Shown here piece by piece: positions 1 to 7,612 of a stretch of DNA of 62,394 nt. The notes under the pieces were generated by a model. The model was not told the DNA's origin. It ran no database searches and saw only the letters and a program-made list of their open reading frames with translations. Source of the stretch: Rhodospirillales bacterium (lineage in GTDB: Bacteria > Pseudomonadota > Alphaproteobacteria > Reyranellales > Reyranellaceae); assembly GCA_016185145.1 (NCBI GenBank), contig JACPOB010000040.1:1-62394 (forward strand). The letters are read 5' to 3'. Position numbers and translations under genes: made by a program. Within the stretch, counting starts at the first letter, position 1, and each line of letters starts with the position of its first letter.

Positions 1-102
1 CTCAACAACAAGATCCGTGTCCTCCAGCGACGCGCCTACGGCCTGCGCGACGAGGAATACCTTCGCCTCAAGGTTCTCACCTGCATGCTTCCCGCGTTAT
101 GA
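1..102 (+). CDS. Transposase, C-terminal 33 residues (ISL3-like)
   Basis: A reading frame open from base 1 ends with TGA at 100-102. It encodes the tail of a DDE transposase, including a basic stretch followed by YGLRDEEYLRLK. That resembles the KRMAYGFRDxxYF-type ending I associate with ISL3-family transposases. The catalytic DDE residues lie upstream of the window. Family assignment rests on this short tail and the adjoining terminus, so it is moderately secure. Whether the whole element is intact cannot be seen. Confidence 0.65.
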   Translation, partial: LNNKIRVLQRRAYGLRDEEYLRLKVLTCMLPAL

Positions 103-138
103 TCGCCCCAGATCACCCACTCGATTCCCTGAAGACCC
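1..138 (+). mobile_element. Right end of an ISL3-type insertion sequence
   Basis: The window opens inside an insertion sequence. The transposase C-terminus stops at 102. Positions 115-138 then end in GAAGACCC, whose complement GGGTCTTC matches the GGNTCTTC-like termini known for ISL3-family elements. The next 8 bases (139-146, ATCATATT) are AT-rich and the right size for the 8-bp target duplication of that family. The left end and the second target copy lie outside the window, so the boundary is inferred from the terminus and from where the interrupted reading frame changes character. Confidence 0.65.
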
Positions 139-716
139 ATCATATTTAGGTCCACGTTCGCGTCGGCGCTCAGCTCCGATTCCAGTTTGTTGGTAAATTC
201 TTGCACGCGCGTAGTGGTCTCTTCCCAAAAATTGGGTCCCCACTGTTCTAGGTACCGGAGCGCGTCCTCCTTGGCTTTCGCCTTATTCCGGTCTCGCTCA
301 AAATATGCTCGGCACCGAGTCCAGAAGTCCTCTTGCTTTTGCGGGCTGTTGATGTGGTACTTTTCCTTAATTAGCTCGACGCAGAACACGTGTTGCCACA
401 GCAGTTTGTAGAAGGCATCGAGATGGACACCCGCTTCCTCGAAGAAGTTCAGGACGTTTGAATTAATTAGGAAGTCGAGAGACAGCGTCTCAGGTGCCAG
501 CTGGATGCAGTTGGGCGCTCGCCTCTTTATCTCGAGAAGTAGCGCAGTCTTGCCAGAACCGGTGCGGCCAAGAATGATGCATTGAGGCTCGTCTAGATTC
601 AGTAATAAATCGATCTGACCGCTGTCGACGAAGCACTGAGCTAGAAACTGATGATCATTCTCGGCATCGGCCGCGCCGATCGAGTCCGTCCGTCTCAGGA
701 CGACAGGATTTGACAT
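36..716 (-). CDS. P-loop ATPase (FunZ/Sll1717-like), 3' end cut off by the IS
   Basis: The N-terminal half of a P-loop NTPase. Walker A GRTGSGKT lies at residues 50-57, followed by a segment with FYKLLWQHVFCVEL, a pattern I associate with the Sll1717/FunZ group of uncharacterised ATPases. Native sequence runs to about residue 192 (position 139). The last ~34 codons are read antisense through the insertion-sequence terminus and transposase tail, so the natural C-terminus is gone. The gene is visibly more AT-rich than its neighbours, which suggests horizontal acquisition. Family members occur in phages and accessory islands. Their biochemical role is not established, so no function is claimed beyond nucleotide binding. 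It is probably non-functional here. Confidence 0.7.
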   Translation of the reverse strand: MSNPVVLRRTDSIGAADAENDHQFLAQCFVDSGQIDLLLNLDEPQCIILGRTGSGKTALLLEIKRRAPNCIQLAPETLSLDFLINSNVLNFFEEAGVHLDAFYKLLWQHVFCVELIKEKYHINSPQKQEDFWTRCRAYFERDRNKAKAKEDALRYLEQWGPNFWEETTTRVQEFTNKLESELSADANVDLNMMGLQGIEWVIWGDHNAGSMQVRTLRRRYSSSRRP

Positions 717-1197
717 ACCTCCCCCATCTATTGCTGCCTGCTAGGCGCGGGAACCCCAAGGCATTGCCCCATCAAGTCTATACCTTTGGAACCTTGACAC
801 CCCCGGCCCCGTTCTCTACGACCCTCGCTGCAGCAACCTAATCGGTTGCACGGCAATAGCGGTGCAATAGAGCCCGCAAAGAAAGGGGCTGGGCCGTTGA
901 GAGACTGTTCTCCGCGCCCGGCCCCGAACTTTGCAGTCCTGTGGCATAATTCCTTGTGAAAGTCGATAGGGCGGCAACCTTATGGTTGCATCCTCGGCTG
1001 CTTAGTATGCGGTGCGACGGACGCTGAACCGTTGTTCATCGCCATCCGGTGGCGGTTTTCCAAGCGGCTACCGTTTGGTGGAAGTTTCCCCTGACTGATA
1101 TGTTAGGTGATTGATATGGCCGCATAAAACCGTGCCTGAAAATCGCAGTTTCCGCTGTCTCTGAGAGGGCCGCGTCCAAGGGGCGAACGGGCATTCT
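717..1197. other. 480-base gap with two hairpins sharing one stem
   Basis: No convincing gene, tRNA or rRNA is seen. Two hairpins use the same 6-bp stem: GCAACC/GGTTGC at 833-849 (5-base loop) and at 974-989 (4-base loop). Neither is followed by a T run, so they do not look like intrinsic terminators. The stretch lies between the broken ATPase and the 3' end of a small-gene operon, so it may be decayed accessory DNA. Confidence 0.4.
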
Positions 1198-1473
1198 TCA
1201 TACCGGCCAGAACTCCGGCATGTCGCGCGGGTCGCCCTTGACCACCAGCCAGGCCAGGTATGCTCCGGTCGGCGTCTGCCGTTCGATGACGACAGCTTCG
1301 CCGACCAGCTTGACGGCTCCGATCTCGGTGGTCTTGTTCTGACGCGACATCATGAACCGCGTGACCTTCGGGTAGTGCTCAAGGATCAGTGTCGTGTAGC
1401 CGGCGAGCTCGGGCTTCTGGCTGTTGCCGTGGAATACCGGGATGGCGCCGGTAGTCGGCCAGTCGGCACTCAC
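1198..1473 (-). CDS. Hypothetical protein, 91 aa
   Basis: The last gene of a four-gene leftward operon. It starts at a GTG whose bases overlap the TGA of the gene before it (GTGA), so translation is probably coupled. The product is soluble, with no signal peptide or membrane segment. It has a charged middle and a hydrophobic patch (AYLAWLVVKG) near the C-terminus. I do not recognise a family. The tight coupling argues that it is a real gene working with its HTH-like neighbour. Confidence 0.55.
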   Translation of the reverse strand: MSADWPTTGAIPVFHGNSQKPELAGYTTLILEHYPKVTRFMMSRQNKTTEIGAVKLVGEAVVIERQTPTGAYLAWLVVKGDPRDMPEFWPV

Positions 1474-1958
1474 GGCGCAAGCGCCATGTTCGGAGGGTAG
1501 TGGACCATCGGATCTACGCCGACGACTGTCGGATTGCCCGCAACCTTGTCGAAGGTCACCCGGAAAGCCGCCGTGTCGGGTGGAAGCGTCCTCGCGTCAT
1601 CAGGTAGCGCTGACCACCAGCCCATCGGCCATTCTCGGGAGTATTCGACCACGGGGAATTTTCCTCCGGCGGCCGGTCGGACCCGGAACTCCAGATTGCG
1701 CACCTTGTAGACCCGTGACAGTGGCTCCCGCGAAAGCTTTACCGCTGCGGCCTTGAGCGAGGGCAACGCAGCTTCGCGCTCGTGAAGCTTGCTCGCGATG
1801 TCTTTCCAGACCCCCGGCGGGATGCGCGACGATCCCTTCGACATGTTGTCGACGCTGTTGGTCTTCATGCCGAGCAGGTCGGCGAACTGCTCCTTCCATC
1901 GCGGGCCATCGCCGCAGAGTGCATGGCCGCAGCGGGTAAAGAGTTGGGCGTCGTTCAT
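1470..1958 (-). CDS. HTH-like protein, 162 aa, unknown role
   Basis: The ATG at 1958 is chosen over an upstream start because it overlaps the stop of the preceding gene (ATGA) and has GGAGGGG just ahead. Residues ~10-50 (CGHALCGDGPRWKEQF, then IPPGVWKDIASKL) resemble the short helix-turn-helix proteins of alphaproteobacteria of the form ALYG-W-LA-L-V-W-G--IP-GVW. A Cro/CI-type DNA-binding role is therefore possible. The C-terminal ~100 residues are unrecognised and rich in Pro and aromatic residues. It could be a small regulator for this operon or a phage-derived remnant. Confidence 0.5.
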   Translation of the reverse strand: MNDAQLFTRCGHALCGDGPRWKEQFADLLGMKTNSVDNMSKGSSRIPPGVWKDIASKLHEREAALPSLKAAAVKLSREPLSRVYKVRNLEFRVRPAAGGKFPVVEYSREWPMGWWSALPDDARTLPPDTAAFRVTFDKVAGNPTVVGVDPMVHYPPNMALAP

Positions 1959-2203
1959 GTTACCCCTCCGACTTCGTACTTCGCCCAATTCTCCCACAGG
2001 TACCGCTCGGCCACGTCGAGGGCGGCGCCGTGCCAATCGTCGTTCGCGACGATGACTAGCAAGGTCCCATCTTCGTTGATCAGGATCTGGCCCTCGGCAT
2101 AGATGTAGGCGGGACCGTCGAAGTCATAGGCATAGACTTCGTCGTTGCGCATATCCTCGACGCGGCGCCGCGTGGCCTGCCACTGTTCGAAGGTCATCGG
2201 CAT
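1955..2203 (-). CDS. Hypothetical protein, 82 aa
   Basis: A small acidic, aromatic-rich soluble protein (YAYDFDGPAYIYAEG, then a DDWHGAALDVAERYLWENW segment). The ATG at 2203 has a GGAGG site embedded in the last codons of the gene upstream. Its stop overlaps the next start by four bases. No family recognised. Conservation of both junctions supports it being translated as part of the operon. Confidence 0.5.
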   Translation of the reverse strand: MPMTFEQWQATRRRVEDMRNDEVYAYDFDGPAYIYAEGQILINEDGTLLVIVANDDWHGAALDVAERYLWENWAKYEVGGVT

Positions 2204-2206
2204 CGA

Positions 2207-2410
2207 TCAGTCCTCCACCGGCAGGGCCGCCTGCCAAGTCGGCATCGGCACGACACCATCGGGGAAACGGTTCGTCAGCCGATTGTCCCTGGCGGTGAAG
2301 GTCCAGCCCGGCGCCGGGCCGACGGTCAGGCAGGTCACCCAGCCGACGTGTTGGCCGTCGACATAGACCTCGCGATTGAGGTCGTTGAGCGGAGTGGTGG
2401 TGATGGTCAT
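2207..2410 (-). CDS. Hypothetical protein, 67 aa
   Basis: First gene of the four-gene operon. I place the start at the ATG at 2410, which has GGAGGG nine bases upstream. An earlier in-frame start at 2482 lacks a comparable site. The product looks like a small beta-rich domain (REVYVDGQHVGWVTCLTVG, then WTFTARDNRL). No family recognised. Its stop is three bases from the next start. Confidence 0.45.
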   Translation of the reverse strand: MTITTTPLNDLNREVYVDGQHVGWVTCLTVGPAPGWTFTARDNRLTNRFPDGVVPMPTWQAALPVED

Positions 2411-2866
2411 CTGTCTCGGCCCTCCATCGGCCTTGCTGAGCGGCCCTATGGCCGTCGCGTGAGGAAAGAGTAGGGGAGGCAACGGGGGATTGCAAGCTCT
2501 GCGCGTGCACCGTGTTGATTTTCTCGTCCACGCTGGAGGTCGACATGGTCGACCTGCCTGCGCGCCGTGCGTCGCGGTCGCCAGGACGGTCGGGGTCGAG
2601 AACGGGGTGTCCCGCCAGCCAGCGTGGCGGGACGTAGGGAAGAAGACGGTGTGGACCGACGAAGGGCCATCTTTCCGGACGCCCTCTCAGTGGTCAAACT
2701 TTCGGCCCTAGCGACGACGCTGAGCGGTTAGACATCTGGCGAGTTATCCGCAGGAAGTTAGACGCGCGCGCTCGATGCTAAGTGTTTGGCGCGACTGATT
2801 TGCCCACCCGCCGGGCCATCGCAGGTTCTTGACCATCCGGTCAGCCGACAGCATTTTGCCGCCGCG
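2411..2866. other. Divergent 456-base gap, one 9-bp hairpin
   Basis: Lies between the leftward small-gene operon and a rightward membrane-protein gene, so it should hold both promoters; I cannot point to convincing -35/-10 boxes. A perfect 9-bp stem, GTCCCGCCA/TGGCGGGAC, with a 7-base loop sits at 2609-2633 without a T run. No gene or RNA recognised. Confidence 0.35.
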
Positions 2867-3160
2867 ATGACGATCGGGCATCTCCTGCTCTACTTCCTGG
2901 CCTGTGGCGTGGCGACCTTCCCGCTGACGCTGATCGCCATGCGCGTCGTCGCCTCCCTGTCGCCCGGCGGCCGCATCGCCCGCAAGCTCGACGACACGTT
3001 CGAAACGGCGCTCACCGTCTCGCTCATCGTCTGGCTGCTCGGCGCCTTCGTCTTCTACGGCGTCGCGCTCTACTTCGAGCGCCAGAACGACTGCGCCGAG
3101 CAGCGCACGACGCAGCTCACCTACGAGTGCCGCAAGCTCTACGGCGGCCGGGACCTGTAG
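2867..3160 (+). CDS. Small membrane protein, two TM helices
   Basis: The 97-residue product has hydrophobic helices at about residues 4-28 and 47-70, separated by a basic loop (GGRIARKLDD), and a hydrophilic tail with two cysteines. The ATG at 2867 is preferred because the first helix begins directly after it. An earlier in-frame ATG at 2786 would add 27 residues with no matching character. No strong Shine-Dalgarno site is seen. Function unknown. Repeat B1 lies just downstream. Confidence 0.55.
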   Translation: MTIGHLLLYFLACGVATFPLTLIAMRVVASLSPGGRIARKLDDTFETALTVSLIVWLLGAFVFYGVALYFERQNDCAEQRTTQLTYECRKLYGGRDL

Positions 3161-3177
3161 CTGAGCCGAACAGACAG

Positions 3178-3307
3178 CCTCACCCTGAGGAGCGGTCCGC
3201 CAGGACCGCGTCTCGAAGGATGGGCCACAGTCTTGGTGTTGCCCACCCTTCGAGACGCGCCAAGCGCGCATGCGAATGCGCGTAAGCGCGCGCTCCTCAG
3301 GGTGAGG
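3178..3307. repeat. Intergenic palindrome family B, copy B1
   Basis: Begins CCTCACCCTGAGGAGC and ends in the complementary GCTCCTCAGGGTGAGG. Inside are opposed copies of TCGAAGGATGGGC and GCCCACCCTTCGAGA. The element folds on itself over ~130 bases. It lies between convergent genes (membrane protein and amidase). Four further copies occur in the window. Confidence 0.9.
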
Positions 3308-3326
3308 TCGTGTTGTTCGTTCGTCC

Positions 3327-4748
3327 CTAAATCTGATGCGCCATCGGCGGGGCCGGGATCGGTCGGACGCGCTCGTAGGCGGCGGCGGCGCGCAGCACCA
3401 GCGCGTCGCGGGCGTGGCTCGACACGATCTGCAGGCCGATCGGCAGGCCCTCGCGGTCGAGACCGCAGGGGATCGTGGCCGCCGGCTGGCGCGTCAGGTT
3501 GAAGGTGAGGGTGAACGGCGTCCAGCCGATGTCGACGCCGTCGCCGCCCCAGGCGGCGTTCTCGTTCACCGCGAAGGCCGTCATCGGCATGGTGGGCGTC
3601 AGCAGCAGATCGTACTTGGCCACGAACGCATTCATGATCGCGGCCACCTGCTGGCGCTGGTGGATCGCCGTGACGACGGCTTCCTGGCCGAGATTGGCGC
3701 CATGCTCGGCGGCCTTCAGCAGGCCCGGATCCATCAGCGCCCGCTTTTCGGGGCTGAACGCCTTGACCAGGACGGCGACGTTGGACTGCCAGTGCGCATT
3801 CAGGATGCGTCGCGGGTCGAGCCCCATCAGGTCGGGCGAATCCTCGATCACCTTGGCGCCCAGAGTGCGGAACACCTTCACGGCGTTCTCGACCGCCTGC
3901 GCGACGTCGCGGTCGATCTTCTCCTTCTCGACGAAGCCCAGGTTGGGCGAGTAGGCGATGCGCAGGCCCTTCACGCCCTTGTCGAAGCCCTTGAGGTAAT
4001 CCTCCTCGTCGTCCGGCCGCCCGTAGGGATCGCGCGAGTCGGGCCGCGCCATCACGTTCATCATCATCGCCGCGTCGCGCACGGTGCGCGTCATCGGGCC
4101 GACGTGCGAGAGGGTGCCCTGCGCCGACGGCGGATAGAGCGGCACGCGCGCCTGGGTCGGCTTCAAGCCGAACAGGCCGGTGAAGGAGCAGGGGATGCGC
4201 ACCGAGCCCGCGCCGTCGGTGCCGACGGCGAGGTTGCCCATGCCGACCGCCTCGGCGGCCACGCCGCCGCCCGACGAGCCGCCCGGCGTGCGGCCGATCT
4301 TCCAGGGATTGTGGGTGGCGCCGAACAGTGCCGAATCGGTCACGCCTTTCCAGCCATATTCCGGCGAGGTCGTCTTGCCCAGGAGCACGGTGCCGGCCTG
4401 GCGCAGGTGTTGGCCGACCGGCGAATCGACGGTCCACGGCCCGTCGGCGTCGGTCGCCATGCTGCCCATGCGCGTCGGCAGGCCCTTGGTCAGCACCATG
4501 TCCTTGATGGTGATGGGCACGCCGTCGATATCGCTCAGTCGCTTGCCGCCCTTCTTCCAGCGCTTCTCCGAAGCGCGCGCGGCGCGCAGCGCACCGTCGG
4601 GATCGAGATGCTGGAAGGCGTTGAGCTGCGGATTGAACGCCTCTATGCGGGCGATGGCGGCCTTGGTCGCTTCGACCGGCGAGGCCTTGCGCGCCTTGTA
4701 GAGCTTCGCCAGCTGCCAGGCGGGCATCATCGCAAGATCGGCAGTCAT
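3327..4748 (-). CDS. Amidase (amidase-signature family)
   Basis: Hydrolyses carbon-nitrogen amide bonds through a Ser-cisSer-Lys triad. The triad is visible at Lys82 (VPITIKD), Ser158 in GGSSGGG and Ser182 in TDGAGSVRIP, with the usual 24-residue spacing between the serines. At 473 residues it is full length. The ATG at 4748 follows directly on the TAA of the second amidase, so both belong to one operon with the TPR protein. The two amidases share their architecture and C-terminal layout and are probably diverged duplicates. The substrate cannot be told from sequence. A GatA role is unlikely because gatB and gatC are absent. Confidence 0.9.
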   Translation of the reverse strand: MTADLAMMPAWQLAKLYKARKASPVEATKAAIARIEAFNPQLNAFQHLDPDGALRAARASEKRWKKGGKRLSDIDGVPITIKDMVLTKGLPTRMGSMATDADGPWTVDSPVGQHLRQAGTVLLGKTTSPEYGWKGVTDSALFGATHNPWKIGRTPGGSSGGGVAAEAVGMGNLAVGTDGAGSVRIPCSFTGLFGLKPTQARVPLYPPSAQGTLSHVGPMTRTVRDAAMMMNVMARPDSRDPYGRPDDEEDYLKGFDKGVKGLRIAYSPNLGFVEKEKIDRDVAQAVENAVKVFRTLGAKVIEDSPDLMGLDPRRILNAHWQSNVAVLVKAFSPEKRALMDPGLLKAAEHGANLGQEAVVTAIHQRQQVAAIMNAFVAKYDLLLTPTMPMTAFAVNENAAWGGDGVDIGWTPFTLTFNLTRQPAATIPCGLDREGLPIGLQIVSSHARDALVLRAAAAYERVRPIPAPPMAHQI

Positions 4749-6155
4749 TTACTTGGTCTCCGGCAGGACAGGGAACTTGATCGGGTTGGTCTCGGCATAG
4801 CGGGAAGCGGCGCGCAGCACGAGCGCGTCCTTGTAGTGCCCGGCAGCGATCTGCAGGCCGATCGGCAGGCCCTGGCGGCTCAGCCCACACGGCACCGAGG
4901 CGGCGGGATGGCGGCTCAGGTTGAACTGCGAGGTGTAGGGCGACCACAGGACATTGGCCTTGCCCTCGGGTCCCTCCGGCAGGTTCTTGCCGGCCTCGAA
5001 GGGCTGGACGGCGACAGTGGGCGACAGCAGCAGGTCGTACTTGTCGAAGAACAGGTTCCAGGCGATCGCGAGCTCGCGGCGCGTCACCTGGGCGTTGACC
5101 ACGTCCTGCAGCGAATAGCGCAGGCCGGCCTTGGCCGAAGCCAGCAGGTTCGGGTCGAACTCGCTGTGGCGGCTCTCGGGGAACAGCTGAAGCAGCCGCT
5201 GCAGGGCCGCCAGCCAATGGATGACGAAGGCGCGGCCGGCTTCGGCATAGGCGAAGGGCGCCTCGACCTCCTCGACCTTGCAGCCGAGCTTCTCGAACTG
5301 CTTGGCTGCCTTGGTGACCAGGGCGGCGACCTCGATGTCGAGCGGATGATCGCCGAAGCGCAGCACGAAGCCGACTTTCAGCTTCTTGAGCTTGCCGTCG
5401 ATCTTTTCGGCGTAGTCTTCATCGCCTTCAGGCAGAGCGTAGGCATCGCGCGCATCGGGCTGGCTGATGGCGTCCATCATCAGCGCGCAGTCCAGCGCAG
5501 TGCGGCACATCGGGCCGGTGTTCGACAGATCGCCGGTCATCGACGGTGGCCAGGCGGGTACGCGGCCGAACGTGGCCTTGATGCCGACCAGCCCGGTGAA
5601 GCTCGACGGGATGCGCACCGAGCCGCCGCCGTCGGTGCCGACGGCGATCGGCCCCAGCCCCGCGGCCACCGCCGCGCCGGCGCCGCCCGAGGAGCCGCCC
5701 GGCGTGCGCTCGGTGTTCCAGGGATTGCGCGTGACGCCGTGCAGGGGCGAATCGGTCACGCCCTTGTGGCCGTATTCCGAGCTGGTGCTCTGGGCGAACA
5801 CGATGGCGCCCGCTTCGCGCAGCCGCGCCACCGCCGGCGCGTCGGCATCGGCCGGCGCCTTGTCGGTGAGCTTGCTTCCCATCGAGGCCGGCCAGCCCTT
5901 CACCCGCACCAGCTCCTTGATCGACACCGGCACGCCGTCGATCGGCGACAACGGCTTGTCCTTCTTCCAGCGCCGTTCGGATTCGCGCGCCGCTTTCAGC
6001 GCCGGCTCCGCGTCGACACGGCAGAGGGCGTTGATTACGGGATTGACCCGGTCGGTGCGCGCCAGCACGGCCTTCATGGTCTCGACCGGCGAGGCCTTGC
6101 CCTTGCGGTAGAGCCTGGAAAGCTCCGCCGCCGTCAGCTGGGTGAGGTCGCTCAT
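4749..6155 (-). CDS. Amidase (amidase-signature family), second copy
   Basis: A 468-residue amidase paralogous to the adjacent one. The triad residues are Lys80, Ser155 (GGSSGG) and Ser179 (TDGGGSVRIP). The ATG at 6155 overlaps the stop of the TPR gene (ATGA), so translation is likely coupled. The longer open frame upstream belongs to an out-of-frame reading of the TPR gene. The two amidases differ in the substrate-facing C-terminal half, which suggests different amide substrates. Cytoplasmic; no signal peptide. Confidence 0.9.
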   Translation of the reverse strand: MSDLTQLTAAELSRLYRKGKASPVETMKAVLARTDRVNPVINALCRVDAEPALKAARESERRWKKDKPLSPIDGVPVSIKELVRVKGWPASMGSKLTDKAPADADAPAVARLREAGAIVFAQSTSSEYGHKGVTDSPLHGVTRNPWNTERTPGGSSGGAGAAVAAGLGPIAVGTDGGGSVRIPSSFTGLVGIKATFGRVPAWPPSMTGDLSNTGPMCRTALDCALMMDAISQPDARDAYALPEGDEDYAEKIDGKLKKLKVGFVLRFGDHPLDIEVAALVTKAAKQFEKLGCKVEEVEAPFAYAEAGRAFVIHWLAALQRLLQLFPESRHSEFDPNLLASAKAGLRYSLQDVVNAQVTRRELAIAWNLFFDKYDLLLSPTVAVQPFEAGKNLPEGPEGKANVLWSPYTSQFNLSRHPAASVPCGLSRQGLPIGLQIAAGHYKDALVLRAASRYAETNPIKFPVLPETK

Positions 6156-7543
6156 GTCGTTCTTCCCCTCGCATATTGTCGTGACAACCGCTCGGCCTGG
6201 TATTCGGCCGCCAGCGCCTGCTCCATGCGGCCGACGCGGCGATAGAGGTCGCCCAGCGAGCGCTTGGTCCACGGTACGGTCGGCCGCTCGCGATCGTCGG
6301 CCTGCAGGATCTTGAGCGCCGCGTCGTTCCAGCCGGACTTCATCAGCGCGTCGAGATGGATGGCGCCGAACAGCGAGCGCTGCGCGATGCTGCCGCCGAT
6401 CTTCGACAGATGCGGCATCGCCTGGCCGAGCAGGCGCGCGGCTTCGGCATGGTCGCCCTTGGCATAGGCGGCGAGGCCGTGCGCGGCCGGCACGGCGCAG
6501 TCGGCCCAGGCCTCGCGGTCGAACGGTTTGGCGTTCTCGGCCTTGTCCTCCAGGCTCGCCAGCATCTCGGTGACGGCGCTGTGCTCGCCGGCGCGGGCCA
6601 GGCCATGGAGATACTGCAGGTCGAGGAAGGGCACGAAGTGCTCGTGCAGGCGAGGCTTCAGGTAGTGCGAAACGTCGGCCCAGCGGCCGCCGACATCGAC
6701 GCCGCGCAGTTCGAGACGCGCCAGCAGCGAGACGGCGTTGATCTGGTCCTCGCAGAACTCCTTCCACACGCCCCACACGCGCTCGTCGAACAGCGCCAGC
6801 GCCTCGTCGGTGCGGTCGAGGTCGATCAGGAACAGCGCCAGATGCCACCAGTTGTGGGTGTACATGAAGGAGTTGCAGCCTTCCCAGGTATCCGACATCG
6901 CCTCCAGGAAGGCCACGCCCTCCACCATCCTGCCGCGCGCCTCCAGGCAATGGGCGACGGCGTGATGGGCCCAGGGGTCGCGGCGGTCGACCTCGAGCGC
7001 CGCGCGCGCGATCTCCTCGGCCTCGTCGATGCGATTGCATTCCTCGAGGCCGAAGGCATACATCGCATTGACGTAGCGGTTGTCCTGGTTGGCGGCGAAC
7101 AGGCGCTCGCCGATGCGTAGCAGGGCTTCGGCATCGCCGCAGTTGAAGGCATGCAGCTGGCCGAGCTTGCCGCCTAAAAGGTCGCGCGGCCATTCGTTGG
7201 CCATGTCCTCGTGGATCTTCAGACAGCGATCGGTATTGCCCTCGATCCAGGCCTCGGTCGTAGCGAGCCAGGCCTGCTCGCGGGCGTTGGCGCCCTTGGC
7301 GAGCGCCTTGGCGTGCGCGAGATATTTGTAGGCCATCTCGCGGCCGTCGTCGGAGTTCATCGACAGCATGAGGTTGGCCGCCATTACCGGCAGGAGCACG
7401 CAGCTTGCTTCCTTGTCGGCGGCGGCGACGAACTCGGCGAGCCTGTTGCCGAAGGAGAGCCACTCGTCGCGCAGGAAATCCAGGGAAGCGATCGCCTCCG
7501 CACCGGCGTTGCTCACCTCCAGCCCTTGACCGTCCCGCGCCAC
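6152..7543 (-). CDS. TPR protein, TTC38-like
   Basis: A 463-residue helical repeat protein. The mid-section LEVDRRDPWAHHAVAHCLE, followed by CNSFMYTHNWWHLALF, is characteristic of the tetratricopeptide repeat protein 38 family, whose biochemical role is unknown. The GTG at 7543 is chosen because GGAGA lies about eight bases ahead. The open frame continues ~250 codons further upstream, but only as antisense of tctC. First gene of an operon with two amidases, so it may act as scaffold or partner for amide catabolism; that is inference. Confidence 0.75.
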   Translation of the reverse strand: MARDGQGLEVSNAGAEAIASLDFLRDEWLSFGNRLAEFVAAADKEASCVLLPVMAANLMLSMNSDDGREMAYKYLAHAKALAKGANAREQAWLATTEAWIEGNTDRCLKIHEDMANEWPRDLLGGKLGQLHAFNCGDAEALLRIGERLFAANQDNRYVNAMYAFGLEECNRIDEAEEIARAALEVDRRDPWAHHAVAHCLEARGRMVEGVAFLEAMSDTWEGCNSFMYTHNWWHLALFLIDLDRTDEALALFDERVWGVWKEFCEDQINAVSLLARLELRGVDVGGRWADVSHYLKPRLHEHFVPFLDLQYLHGLARAGEHSAVTEMLASLEDKAENAKPFDREAWADCAVPAAHGLAAYAKGDHAEAARLLGQAMPHLSKIGGSIAQRSLFGAIHLDALMKSGWNDAALKILQADDRERPTVPWTKRSLGDLYRRVGRMEQALAAEYQAERLSRQYARGRTT

Positions 7544-7612
7544 TACTTTCGTCTCCGGTTGTCTTGTCCAACCTTCGCATGCCGTGGCAGGTTGGGCAAA
7601 ACGGGAGGAAGC

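Noticed and set aside
717..1197. A tRNA, tmRNA or small RNA gene in the first large gap
   Set aside because: No T-loop GGTTCRANNC pattern, acceptor pairing or terminator could be found by eye; only two short hairpins were seen.
36..2410. A complete defence island (ATPase plus effectors)
   Set aside because: The ATPase is truncated and lacks its C-terminal part, no nuclease or other effector is recognisable, and the small genes have no known defence homologue that I can identify.
3327..6155. GatA subunit of the amidotransferase
   Set aside because: No gatB or gatC nearby and two divergent copies in tandem, so general amidases are a better reading.
3336..6245. A 969-codon open frame on the plus strand across both amidases
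   Set aside because: It is an antisense shadow. The amidase genes on the minus strand have intact triads and coupled starts.
4749..7580. A single 943-residue TPR-amidase fusion protein
   Set aside because: Only the amidase half is in frame. The N-terminal half is an out-of-frame reading of the TTC38-like gene, which has its own frame ending at 6152.
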